Positions 8,539 to 16,785 of a stretch of 32,083 nucleotides of DNA are shown one piece after another. The position numbers and the translations under genes were made by a program. How positions within the stretch are numbered: the stretch's first letter is position 1; each line of letters opens with the position of its first letter. Location of the stretch: contig DAHWGZ010000002.1 in NCBI GenBank assembly GCA_027335965.1, positions 1-32,083 on the forward strand, given 5' to 3'. The notes beneath the pieces are model-generated. The model did not search any database. It was not told the DNA's origin and was given only the letters and a program-made list of their open reading frames with translations. This stretch comes from Acidiferrobacter sp. Lineage in GTDB: Bacteria > Pseudomonadota > Gammaproteobacteria > Acidiferrobacterales > Acidiferrobacteraceae.

Positions 8539-9936
8539 ATGGCGGAACGCCAAAGCGGGGACGCCGTGACGCTTCGCGAAATCATGCGTTACGCGGGCAC
8601 CTTGTATGGCGCCAATGTCGCGGCCTCGGTGGTGACCTTCGGTCTTACGGTCCTCATAAGCCGCGACATGTCGCGCGCCGACCTGGGAATCTACGGCTTG
8701 TTTCAGGCGTATTTTCTGTTCGGCGCCTACGCATCGAGCTTTGGGCTCGCGCCGGCGACCGTCAAGTGGGTGGCGAGCGGGGCGGTGGACGACGGGGAAT
8801 TCCTCGCGTTCATGGTGCTCAGGCTGGCCGGGATCTCGGGCCTCTTGTATGTCGCCGCGGGCGTGGCCTATCTCCTGTCGTTCAAGGTCCTGGCGGCAGC
8901 GCTGTTCGCGCTGCCCGCCTATCAGGTCTTCAGCGTCGGCTTGAGTGCCGCGCGCGCCCGCCTGTGGAGGCGCCGCGAGGCGCTCGTGCTGGTGTTCGCC
9001 TCGCTCGTGACCTCGGCGTGGATATTCGCGCTGCTGCTTGCCGATCACGGCTATTGGGCCCCCATACTCGGCCAGGTGCTGGGGGCCTATAGCACCGCTT
9101 TCGTCATGGTGGCCTATGGGCTCACGCGAAGATTGCCGCGGCTGCGTTGGCCCGGTGCCTGGCGGCGGGCGTTCTGGGGCACGGCCATGCCGGTGTTTCT
9201 GGGATCCGCGGTGTTCGCCATAGGGGAGCTGGCCGACCGCCTGGTGATACGCCACGTCCTGGGGCTTGCGGATCTCGGCGTCTATGTTCTCGCGCTCACC
9301 TTGTTCAACGTGCTGAACAAGCCCGTCCATATGCTCTCGCGGGTATTGCTGTCGCACTTTTCGCAGGCCGATCACGGCGCCGGTCACGCCCAGGCCCTGG
9401 AGATCGTGCGTATCAATCTCGCTGTTCTGCCGCTCATGGGCCTCGCCGCGGCCGCCGTCCTGCCGTGGGTCATGCCGCTCGTCTTGAACCGCAATTACAC
9501 GCAGGCCTTCCCGGTGTTCGCGGTACTCACCGCGGTGATCCTCGTGAAGGCCGTCGAGCTCGTGCAGTCGAGTCTCGCCGTGGCGCGCGATTCGGCCACG
9601 AGCAACATGCGCGCGCAGGTCGTGGCGCTTGTCATCTACGCCTCGGCGGTGTTTTTCCTGGCGCGCGCCTTCGGCCTGATCGGCGTGGCGTGGGCCGTGG
9701 TGCTGCGCTGGACGGTGTTGACCGTGGTCCAGCGCCTCGACATGAAGCGCCGCGGGATCGACGTCCTGCCGTCCCGCCTCTTGATGCGCGCCGCCATCGC
9801 CTATTTCGTGGCGCTGGCCTTTTTCCCGGTAGCGCCGTGGTTCATGGGCATCGCCTATCTGGGTCTTGGAGCCATGCTGCGCCTGTGGTCCGTACCGCGT
9901 GCCTGGCGCCTGGCCGTAGGCCGTGTTCAAAGCTGA
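8539..9936 (+). CDS. polysaccharide flippase (Wzx-type, MOP superfamily)
   Basis: Integral membrane protein of about 465 residues with 12-14 hydrophobic segments spread over its length, as in oligosaccharide flippases that move lipid-linked repeat units across the inner membrane. The N-terminal pattern LREIMRYAGTLYGANVAASVVTFGL followed by ISRDMSRADLGIYGLF is typical of the family. Start choice: ATG 8539 has GAGG seven bases upstream and puts the first membrane helix near the N-terminus; TTG 8488 and ATG 8503 are in frame but their GGA-like sites are too close. A gap of about 84 bases separates it from the acyltransferase, one of the longer gaps in this operon. With the Wzy-like protein downstream it suggests Wzx/Wzy-dependent assembly. 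Confidence 0.82.
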   Translation: MAERQSGDAVTLREIMRYAGTLYGANVAASVVTFGLTVLISRDMSRADLGIYGLFQAYFLFGAYASSFGLAPATVKWVASGAVDDGEFLAFMVLRLAGISGLLYVAAGVAYLLSFKVLAAALFALPAYQVFSVGLSAARARLWRRREALVLVFASLVTSAWIFALLLADHGYWAPILGQVLGAYSTAFVMVAYGLTRRLPRLRWPGAWRRAFWGTAMPVFLGSAVFAIGELADRLVIRHVLGLADLGVYVLALTLFNVLNKPVHMLSRVLLSHFSQADHGAGHAQALEIVRINLAVLPLMGLAAAAVLPWVMPLVLNRNYTQAFPVFAVLTAVILVKAVELVQSSLAVARDSATSNMRAQVVALVIYASAVFFLARAFGLIGVAWAVVLRWTVLTVVQRLDMKRRGIDVLPSRLLMRAAIAYFVALAFFPVAPWFMGIAYLGLGAMLRLWSVPRAWRLAVGRVQS

Positions 9937-9942
9937 GTCGAT

Positions 9943-9950
9943 AAGGAGGA
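9943..9950 (+). promoter_or_regulatory. strong Shine-Dalgarno site
   Basis: The sequence AAGGAGGA lies six bases before ATG 9957 and is close to the full anti-16S complement. It fixes the start of the Wzy/ligase-like gene and is the strongest ribosome site seen in the operon, suggesting efficient independent initiation for this membrane protein. Confidence 0.8.
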
Positions 9951-9956
9951 ATAGCG

Positions 9957-11240
9957 ATGCTAATGCCGCAAGCGGCGCGAACGAAACCGAGACCGGGTGG
10001 CGCCCCCCGCCCGTGGGAGACGGCGCGCATCATCGAGACGCCACTCGCCAACCGCCTGACGCTCGCGTCCATGTTTGTTTTCTTGGCGAAAATCGGCAAC
10101 CTTCCCCATCTCGGGCATTTCGAGATCGGCAAGGTCATGATCGGTCTTTCCGTTCTGGCGCTGCTGTTCGAGGGGGGTGGCTGGAAGGAGGGACTCTTGA
10201 GCCACCCGATCATGCGCGCCTACATGGGGCTATTTTTCATGGGTCTCATTACCATACCGTTCGCGATATGGCCAGGCGGAAGCGCGCGGTTTCTGTTCGG
10301 CAATTACCTAAAGGACATGGTCCTGATCGTTTTGCTGATCGTGACCACGAGGACTCCGAAGGACGTCCGCCGCCTGTTGTGGACGATCATCGTCAATACC
10401 CTGATCCTGGACGCGATCCTTCTGCATTACGGAGATCACAAGATCACGATCGTGCACCTCGGAAAAAACGAGATCGCGATGACCTCGGTGATCGCTTTTG
10501 GCATGCTGCTCGGCCTGCCGGTGAGCGGCATCGGCAAGATCTTCAAGTGGGCGGCCGGAATCATGCTGGTGTTCGCGATCTTCATGAGCGTCTCGCGCGG
10601 CAGCTATCTCGGCATATCGGCGGTGCTTATGTTGTACATGTACATGCGGTTCGGGCGCCGCGCGGGGCTCGCCGTCCTGGGCGGCGCGTTCGTGGCCCTG
10701 GCGGTCGTGGTCGGCGCCTACGAATTTGGGCCGCCCAAGGTACACCATGCGGTGGATACCCTGGTACATATTCAAAACGATTACAACCTGACGGCGCGCA
10801 CCGGGCGCATCGCGATCTGGAAACGCGGCCTGAAGATCATAAAGACCCACCCGATCGGGGTCGGCATGCGCAATTTTCCGATCGCCGAAGGACACATCGT
10901 GGAGGACGTGATCGGCGAGCGCTGGATGGATGCCCACAACGCGCTTCTCGAGGCGACGGCCGAGCTTGGCATCCTCGGGGGGATCGTGTTTCTGACGCTC
11001 TTGAAGCGTGGCATGCAGACCGCCAACAGGCTGCGCAAGAACAAGTCCTACGAGGACATGTCGCGAATCGGCCTATCGCTGGTGTTGGCGCTGTTCGCGT
11101 ACTTCGTGACGGCATCGTTTTTGTCCGAGGCGTACGCGGTGATTCTGTATATACAGATGGGGGCGATCATTGCCGCCGACCGGGTATACCGCTATACGGT
11201 GATGAGGGAAGGAAATGTCATATCTCGACCGGGTGCGTAG
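9957..11240 (+). CDS. O-antigen ligase / Wzy-type polymerase family membrane protein
   Basis: Polytopic membrane protein of 427 residues with about 10-12 hydrophobic segments and one large periplasmic loop (roughly residues 240-330). That loop holds the Wzy_C-type signature: [27 protein letters not shown], then [18 protein letters not shown], with the conserved His-Asn pair. [10 protein letters not shown] before it fits the same family. Enzymes of this type use undecaprenyl-linked glycans, either polymerising repeat units (Wzy) or ligating them to an acceptor (WaaL). Because it sits in an EPS operon beside a flippase, polymerase is the likelier role, but the two cannot be told apart here. Its 3' end overlaps the next gene by 26 bases. 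Confidence 0.82.
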   Translation: MLMPQAARTKPRPGGAPRPWETARIIETPLANRLTLASMFVFLAKIGNLPHLGHFEIGKVMIGLSVLALLFEGGGWKEGLLSHPIMRAYMGLFFMGLITIPFAIWPGGSARFLFGNYLKDMVLIVLLIVTTRTPKDVRRLLWTIIVNTLILDAILLHYGDHKITIVHLGKNEIAMTSVIAFGMLLGLPVSGIGKIFKWAAGIMLVFAIFMSVSRGSYLGISAVLMLYMYMRFGRRAGLAVLGGAFVALAVVVGAYEFGPPKVHHAVDTLVHIQNDYNLTARTGRIAIWKRGLKIIKTHPIGVGMRNFPIAEGHIVEDVIGERWMDAHNALLEATAELGILGGIVFLTLLKRGMQTANRLRKNKSYEDMSRIGLSLVLALFAYFVTASFLSEAYAVILYIQMGAIIAADRVYRYTVMREGNVISRPGA

Positions 11241-11940
11241 GCGCGAGGGACTGCTGGCCGATGCCCTGTACCGCGGCTACAAGGGGATGCAGCGCCTGAA
11301 TGTCCCGGAGGTGCCCTTGCTTTACGCCCTTTTGGCCAAGGAGCGCGTGGCGCGCCGCCATGTCGGGGGCTGGATCAAGCGCAAGCTCTATGACGAACCG
11401 CTATTTCGCCGCCAATGCCAGGCCTGTGGCCGCGGCCTGTGTTTGTTCGATGGCATCCCGTCCATCTGGGGCGGGCTTTCCATAGCCATAGGCGAGAATG
11501 TCGTCATGCATGGCACATCGACGCTGGTGGGCGCCAAGGTATTCGTCAATCCGCGTCTTGTCATAGGCGACCGCAGCCATTGCGGGTCGCACTTTTCGGT
11601 GGCGGTCGGCGCCGATGTCACGATCGGATCGGATGTGTTGATAGGAAACCGGGTCTCGCTATTTGCCTATGACAGCCATCCCCGCGACCCCATGCAACGC
11701 GCGGCGGGCCTGCCGGCGGATCCTTCGAGCAGCCGGCCGATCGTGATAGAAGATGGCGCATGGATCTGCATGGGCGCAATCATCCTGAAAGGGGTGACCA
11801 TCGGCAAAAACGCCATCGTGGCGGCGGGCGCCGTGGTGGTGGAGAACGTGCCGGCAAACAGCGTGGTGGGCGGCAATCCCGCGCGCGTGTTGTCCGGCCC
11901 CCCGGGCCGATCGCGCCGGGCGCGTTCCGGGCAGGTGTGA
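11215..11940 (+). CDS. hexapeptide-repeat O-acyltransferase
   Basis: Second beta-helix acyltransferase of the operon, 241 residues; ATG 11215 follows AGGGAAGGAA. An N-terminal region of about 85 residues, with the Cys-rich stretch CQACGRGLC, precedes the repeats: [57 protein letters not shown] and [31 protein letters not shown], ending NPARVL. The loop YDSHPRDP carries the His expected as catalytic base in NodL/Maa-like acetyltransferases. It probably O-acetylates a sugar in the repeat unit. The gene overlaps its upstream neighbour by 26 bases and is one base short of the next start, so it is co-translated within the operon. A donor other than acetyl-CoA is possible. Confidence 0.82.
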   Translation: MSYLDRVRRREGLLADALYRGYKGMQRLNVPEVPLLYALLAKERVARRHVGGWIKRKLYDEPLFRRQCQACGRGLCLFDGIPSIWGGLSIAIGENVVMHGTSTLVGAKVFVNPRLVIGDRSHCGSHFSVAVGADVTIGSDVLIGNRVSLFAYDSHPRDPMQRAAGLPADPSSSRPIVIEDGAWICMGAIILKGVTIGKNAIVAAGAVVVENVPANSVVGGNPARVLSGPPGRSRRARSGQV

Positions 11941-11941
11941 C

Positions 11942-13093
11942 ATGCAGGTCATGACTCTGAGGCGTTACCCCCATATCGGCGCGGTGCCGCGCGTCGTGGT
12001 CTTGATATCGACGCGTATCGTCGGAGGGCCGGCCAAGGGACTTTTGCAGGTGATACCCGAGCTGCTCCGGCGTGGCCGGTTCGAGGTCGTGCTGTGCACC
12101 TTTGCCGACGCCAAGGAGTCGGAATCACCGTTCATCGCCGCCGCTCGCGAACGCGGCATACCAGTCACCATCCTGCGTCAGCGCCACCACTGGGATTTGC
12201 GGCCGCTAGCCATATTGCGCGGACTGCTCGACCCGCCGGGCGCGATCATACAGACCCATGGCTATAAAGAGGCGGTATTCGGGCTCGCCGTAAGGCGCCT
12301 GTCGCATCGCCCGTGGATCGCATTCATGCATGGGACCACCGAGGAGAATTTGAAGGTGAGACTGTACCATCGCCTGGACCGCGCGCTGACGAGGCGCGCG
12401 GATATCATCGTGTCGGTGTCGCGTGAGCTTGCCGAGCGCACGGTGCGGCCGCGCCACAGGGCCAAGCTTGCCATCATCGAGAATGCCGTCGAGCGCCCTA
12501 GGGAGGCCTTGGTGGCGCGCCGGACGCTGCGTCAGGCTTGGCAGACGAGGGGTTGGGTGATCGGTTGCATCGGCCGCCTGAGTCGCGAGAAGGGCCAGCT
12601 CATGCTGCTCGAGGCCGCGGGCCGGTTGGCGCGCCAGGGGGCGCGCTTCACTCTGATAGTGGCCGGTGACGGGCCGGATCGGGACGTGCTGCAGGAGAAG
12701 GCCGAGACCGAGGGCGTCGGCGGCCGCGTGCGCTTTTTGGGGCATGTGGCGCACGCCGAGGATATTTACGCCAATATCGACATGCTGGTGCTGCCATCTT
12801 ACCGTGAAGGCATGCCCAACGTCATTCTGGAGGCGATGCAATGGCGATTGCCGATTGTATCGACTGCGGTGGGCGCGGTGCCCGAGATGCTGGTTCATGG
12901 CGTGTCCGGCCTGCTGGTGCGCCCCGGCGACCCCATCGCGCTGGCGCGCGCCATGGCGTCGGTCATGAGTGATCCGGATAAGGCGGGGCGCATGGGCCGC
13001 AAGGCCTGTGAGGCGCTCTATCCGCGCTTCTCCCCGGAGCGGCGTGTCGAGCGTTTCGAGAGCCTTTACAGCCGCGTCCTGGAGGCGGTATGA
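11942..13093 (+). CDS. glycosyltransferase family 4
   Basis: GT-B fold retaining glycosyltransferase of 383 residues. N-terminal donor-independent half: VVLISTRIVGGPAKGLLQVI, the family's glycine-rich start, and IIQTHGYKEAVFG. C-terminal half: IGCIGRLSREKGQ, VAGDGPDRD, and the EX7E motif with Glu289 and Glu297 (YREGMPNVILEAMQ), which binds the nucleotide-sugar donor. It is cytoplasmic or membrane-associated and adds one sugar to a lipid-linked repeat unit. An in-frame ATG at 11951 is an alternative start, but 11942 sits right behind the upstream stop as other genes here do. The stop overlaps the next start (ATGA). Donor and linkage cannot be predicted. Confidence 0.88.
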   Translation: MQVMTLRRYPHIGAVPRVVVLISTRIVGGPAKGLLQVIPELLRRGRFEVVLCTFADAKESESPFIAAARERGIPVTILRQRHHWDLRPLAILRGLLDPPGAIIQTHGYKEAVFGLAVRRLSHRPWIAFMHGTTEENLKVRLYHRLDRALTRRADIIVSVSRELAERTVRPRHRAKLAIIENAVERPREALVARRTLRQAWQTRGWVIGCIGRLSREKGQLMLLEAAGRLARQGARFTLIVAGDGPDRDVLQEKAETEGVGGRVRFLGHVAHAEDIYANIDMLVLPSYREGMPNVILEAMQWRLPIVSTAVGAVPEMLVHGVSGLLVRPGDPIALARAMASVMSDPDKAGRMGRKACEALYPRFSPERRVERFESLYSRVLEAV

Positions 13094-14214
13094 GCGCGTT
13101 GTTCTGGGCGGCGTTTGCGTTCACGGTGTATACCTATGGAGGCTACCCGGCCCTTTTGTGGGTGCTGGCGCGGCGGCATAGGCCAAGCCCCGCCCCGCAT
13201 TGGGATTCGCCGCCGCCCGAGGTCGCGGTCGTGATCCCGGCCTATAACGAGCAATCGGTGATCGCCGACAAGCTGCGTGTGGTGCTGGCCTCGCATTATC
13301 CGCGCGAGCGGTTGCGCGTGCTGGTGGTGTCCGATGGCTCATCGGATGGCACCTTGGCCGCCGCCCGCTCGGTGTCCGATCCCAGGCTTACCGTGATCGA
13401 CCGCGGCGTGCGATGCGGCAAGATGGCGACCGTCAACTACGCCATGAGTCTGGTGCGCGAGCCCATCGTCATCATGACCGACGCCGGGGAGATGTTCGAC
13501 GAGGATACCGTGCCGCGACTGGTGGCGCGTTTCGCCGATCCGGCCCTGGGCGCGGTCTCGGGCGAGCTCGGGCTCGTGGCCTTGCACACGGGATTTAGCC
13601 GCAGCCTCGGGGCCTATTGGCGCTATGAGAAGGCGATTCGCGCCCTGGAGGCGGTCGTGGGATCGGTGGTCGGGGTCACGGGGCCCGCTTATGCCATTCG
13701 CCGTTCGCTGTTTCATCCGATGCCGACCGACACCATTCTCGACGATCTCGCGATCCCGCTCGAGGTCATAAAGCAGGGCTACCGCGTCGGCTATGAGCGC
13801 CGCGCGTTTGCCTTCGAGCGCGCCACCCAGGGCGGTCGCCACGAGTTCGTGCGCAAGCGCCGGACGCTTGCCGGAAATTACCAGATCATCGCCCGCTATT
13901 GGCGCCTGCTGTTGCCGCAAAGCCCGATCGCCTGGCAGTTCTGGTCGCACAAGGTCTTTCGCCTGCTGGTGCCTTACGCGCTCCTGTTCATGGTGGTTGG
14001 CGCCTTCGGCCTGCCAGGGCCTCTGCGCGCCATCGTATTCGCGGCCCAGGCCCTGTTCTATGGACTGGCCTTGATCGCGGTGTTCATGCAGCCCTCGAAG
14101 CGGCCATGGCTCAATATCCCCTACGCGTTCTGCGTGTTGAATTGGGCCGCGATCGCCGGATCGTATTATTATCTGGCGGGACGGCTATCGGTGCGCTGGG
14201 AGAAGGTCAAGTGA
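13090..14214 (+). CDS. membrane glycosyltransferase family 2 (CESA/HAS-like)
   Basis: GT-A glycosyltransferase of 374 residues anchored by one N-terminal hydrophobic segment (about 4-28) and C-terminal membrane segments (about 285-360). Motifs: VAVVIPAYNE at the start of the fold, SDGSSDGT at 81-88, a TDAG metal-binding site near 130-133 in place of the usual DXD, an acidic DDLAIP at 218-223 that fits the base position, and RKRRTLAGNYQ near 255-265, resembling the R/QxxRW element of processive enzymes. It is therefore similar to the N-acetylglucosamine and hyaluronan synthase branch. It could be processive or an initiating or adding transferase in the Wzx/Wzy route. It overlaps the flanking genes by four bases on both sides (ATGA and GTGA). 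Confidence 0.85.
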   Translation: MSALFWAAFAFTVYTYGGYPALLWVLARRHRPSPAPHWDSPPPEVAVVIPAYNEQSVIADKLRVVLASHYPRERLRVLVVSDGSSDGTLAAARSVSDPRLTVIDRGVRCGKMATVNYAMSLVREPIVIMTDAGEMFDEDTVPRLVARFADPALGAVSGELGLVALHTGFSRSLGAYWRYEKAIRALEAVVGSVVGVTGPAYAIRRSLFHPMPTDTILDDLAIPLEVIKQGYRVGYERRAFAFERATQGGRHEFVRKRRTLAGNYQIIARYWRLLLPQSPIAWQFWSHKVFRLLVPYALLFMVVGAFGLPGPLRAIVFAAQALFYGLALIAVFMQPSKRPWLNIPYAFCVLNWAAIAGSYYYLAGRLSVRWEKVK

Positions 14215-15425
14215 GCGCGCCGCGCCGCTATGTGTTCGTGGCCGCGGGCCCCGACTGGGGGCGCCACCCCTGCAGCCTTTCGCACATCATCGGGGTCGTG
14301 GTCCGCGACCATCCGGTGATCTGGATCAACAGCATCGCCCAGCGCAGTCCCCGCCTGTCGCGCCGCGATATCGCGCGGGCCGTTCATAAAGGATGGGCTG
14401 CGCTGCGGCCGGCGCCGCGCCGCGCGCACGATGGTCCGCTGGTCGTCCATCCACGCGCCATCCCTTATCACCGGTTGCCGTCGGTGCGATCGGTCAACGG
14501 GTGGCTCATCGCCCGCCAGTTGCGGCCGGTGTTGGCGCGTTTTGCCGGATACAAGGTGGTATTGGTGGCCACCAACCCGGCCGCCGTGGCGCTTGCCAAC
14601 AGCCTGCGGCCCGACGCCACCCTCTATTTCTGCATGGATGACTATGCCCGCATGCACGACTCGGATGCGCGGCTGATCGAGGTCTGTGAACGGCTGATGC
14701 TGATGCGCGCGGACGCCACGGTGGTCACGGCGCGGGCGCTCGTCGACAGCAAGACCTGGCAAGGGAAACGGCCGATCTATTTGCCGCAAGGGGTGGATGT
14801 CGCGCATTTTCAAAACCCGGGCCCGCCGCCGGCGGCGCTGTCGGCCCTGCCGCGTCCGATCATAGGATTTCAGGGCATCATCGGGGCGCGTGTCGACATC
14901 GCGCTTTTGGAAAAGATCGCGCGCCGGTTCCCCGAGGTCTCCGTGGTCCTGGTCGGCAAGGAAGAGGTGGATATCTCGTTGCTGAAGCGCCTGCCCAACG
15001 TCCACGCCGTCGGACCCGTGGCCTATGCCGAGCTGCCGTCGGTCATACAGGTGTTCGACGTGGGGCTCGTGGCCTACCGCGACGACGGACATGTGGAGAG
15101 CGTGAATCCCTTGAAGCTGCTCGAATACCTGGCTTTGGGCCAGGAGGTCGTGTCGGTCCCGATCCCGGAACTCGCCGCGCATGAGCCGCATGTGCGCCGC
15201 GCGCGCGGCCACGAGCGCTACCTGGCGGTCCTCGAGACGGTGATTTCCCGTTACCCGTTCGATCCGGCGGACAAGGCGCGGCGCCTGGCGTATGCGGCGA
15301 CTCAATCCTGGGAGGCGCGCGCGCGGGATTTCATGGCGCTTTGTGATGAGCTTCTGGGGAAGCCGGGCCTCGGCCCTTCCGACAAAGACCGCGCGCTGGG
15401 CGCGCGCCAAAGGACCGGCTCATGA
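14211..15425 (+). CDS. GT-B glycosyltransferase (TuaH/GT1-like)
   Basis: Predicted glycosyltransferase of 404 residues starting at a GTG that overlaps the upstream stop (GTGA). The start PRRYVFVAAGPDWGRHPCSLSHI and the YFCMDDYARMHDSD segment are typical of a family often called TuaH-like. The donor half shows IYLPQGVDVAHF, IIGFQGIIGARVD, VVLVGKEEVD and the family ending SVNPLKLLEYLALGQEVVS, in which Glu contacts the donor sugar. No membrane segments are evident. It is one of four sugar transferases of the operon, which suggests a repeat unit of at least four residues if each adds one. Its stop overlaps an ATG at 15422 that could begin the small reading frame described next. Confidence 0.8.
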   Translation: MSAPRRYVFVAAGPDWGRHPCSLSHIIGVVVRDHPVIWINSIAQRSPRLSRRDIARAVHKGWAALRPAPRRAHDGPLVVHPRAIPYHRLPSVRSVNGWLIARQLRPVLARFAGYKVVLVATNPAAVALANSLRPDATLYFCMDDYARMHDSDARLIEVCERLMLMRADATVVTARALVDSKTWQGKRPIYLPQGVDVAHFQNPGPPPAALSALPRPIIGFQGIIGARVDIALLEKIARRFPEVSVVLVGKEEVDISLLKRLPNVHAVGPVAYAELPSVIQVFDVGLVAYRDDGHVESVNPLKLLEYLALGQEVVSVPIPELAAHEPHVRRARGHERYLAVLETVISRYPFDPADKARRLAYAATQSWEARARDFMALCDELLGKPGLGPSDKDRALGARQRTGS

Positions 15426-15637
15426 CGGCGATCTTCAGGAAAGGCCGCCGGGTCCGGGCTCCGCGGATGAGGGCGGCGCCGATCGTCCGGGAGGGCGCGG
15501 GGCTTCGCCATCGGGCGCGTCAATCGTCGTCCGGCGTCATGGCAGGGTGCCCGCGGGGCGCGGACGAAAGACGGGAAGGGCCATTGAGGAGTCCTCTTGC
15601 GGCCAGCGCCGCGGGCTTTAACGCGAGGCGTCTATGA
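15422..15637 (+). CDS. possible small basic protein, 71 residues
   Basis: Short reading frame filling the only gap over 100 bases between genes of this operon. Its ATG overlaps the upstream stop (ATGA at 15422-15425) and its TGA overlaps the downstream start (ATGA at 15634-15637), the usual sign of translational coupling. The product is strongly basic and Arg-rich, has no membrane segment, signal peptide or motif that I recognise, and uses many CGG, AGG and GGG codons unlike its neighbours. It may be a real coupled mini-protein, a leader that only carries ribosomes across, or chance in GC-rich DNA. Confidence 0.35.
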   Translation: MTAIFRKGRRVRAPRMRAAPIVREGAGLRHRARQSSSGVMAGCPRGADERREGPLRSPLAASAAGFNARRL

Positions 15638-16740
15638 AGCGACAGGACGTGGTGGTGGAGGTGATTTACGCGCCCCTGGTGGGGGGGTCGGAGATGCTGG
15701 CCTTCAATCTTTGCAAGGAATGGCAGGCCCACGGGATCAAGACGCGTATTTGCTGCCTCTATGAACGCTCGGGGGCCCTGATCAAGGTCTTCGAGGAGGC
15801 CGGCATACCCTACGATCTGCTCGATATCGGCGGACACAGGCTCTTGGGGCGCTGGCTGCGCACGGCGCGCTATTTCTGTCGGACAAGGCCGCGGGCCATC
15901 CATGTGCATCATCTCGGATCATTGGTCAACGTGCTCGTACCCGCCTATTTCGCGGGCTGCTTCAATATCGTCTACACCGAGCATTCCGCCTATACGATCG
16001 CGCGTACGCGATGGATGCAACGCCTGCTTCCGGTCGCAAGCCGCCTGGTGACGCGCTTTACCTGCGTGTCGCGCAATCTCGCCGAGTTTTTCACGACCCT
16101 CGGCGTCCCTCGGGAGCGCCTGCTCACCATTTATAACGGCGTGGACACCGATCGCTACAAGCCGGGGGCCCCGCGCGCGGAGTTTTGCCCCGTGGTGCGC
16201 ATTGGTGCGGTGGGCCGTCTGGTGGCGGAAAAGGATTACCCGACCTTGCTGGCGGCGCTCGCGCTCCTGAAGGCCCGCAACGTGCGTTTTTTCGCCGAGA
16301 TCGCCGGCGACGGACCGCTGTCCGCGGAGCTCAAGGAGCGCGCCCAGGCGCTGGGCCTGCGCGGCCTCGTAAGCTTTCGCGGTTCCTGCGACAACGTCCC
16401 GGCGTTCTTGCGCGAGCTCGACATTTACGTCTTGAGTTCGCGCCACGAGGGCCTGCCGATCGCCGTCCTGGAGGCCATGGCCACGGCCTTGCCGGTGGTC
16501 GCGACCCGCATTACCGCGATCCCCGAGGTCATAGATGACGGCTGCACCGGGATGCTGGTCCCGCCGGGAGATGCCCCGGCCATGGCCGATGCGCTTGCGC
16601 TGCTCGCCGGCGACGGCGCGCGGCGCCGGGCGCTCGGAGAGGCCGCGCGCGACATGGTCCGCATGCGCTACACGATCTCGAACACGAGCCGCTCGTATGC
16701 CGCGGAACTGGGAATACGAACCCGAAAGAAGGCCGTGTAA
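15634..16740 (+). CDS. glycosyltransferase family 4
   Basis: GT-B retaining glycosyltransferase of 368 residues. GAGG lies six bases before ATG 15634. The first half shows the donor-independent start VIYAPLVGGSEMLAFNL and VYTEHSAYT; the second half shows IGAVGRLVAEKDYPTLL, IAGDGPLSAEL and the EX7E motif with Glu272 and Glu280 (RHEGLPIAVLEAMA), which binds the sugar nucleotide. It is closest in style to PelF/WcaL-type EPS enzymes, though the precise donor is unknown. It differs in sequence from the other GT4 of this operon (11942-13093), so the two are not a recent duplication. A spacing of about 45 bases separates it from the hydrolase gene downstream. Confidence 0.88.
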   Translation: MKRQDVVVEVIYAPLVGGSEMLAFNLCKEWQAHGIKTRICCLYERSGALIKVFEEAGIPYDLLDIGGHRLLGRWLRTARYFCRTRPRAIHVHHLGSLVNVLVPAYFAGCFNIVYTEHSAYTIARTRWMQRLLPVASRLVTRFTCVSRNLAEFFTTLGVPRERLLTIYNGVDTDRYKPGAPRAEFCPVVRIGAVGRLVAEKDYPTLLAALALLKARNVRFFAEIAGDGPLSAELKERAQALGLRGLVSFRGSCDNVPAFLRELDIYVLSSRHEGLPIAVLEAMATALPVVATRITAIPEVIDDGCTGMLVPPGDAPAMADALALLAGDGARRRALGEAARDMVRMRYTISNTSRSYAAELGIRTRKKAV

Positions 16741-16785
16741 GCGGGCCTTGGCCGCGGGCGGCGGGTGGACAGCATGAGGAAAGTC

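Noticed and set aside
14169..15410. 413-codon minus-strand frame opposite a glycosyltransferase
   Set aside because: Arg/His-rich shadow; the plus-strand frame has GT-B motifs and coupled start and stop.
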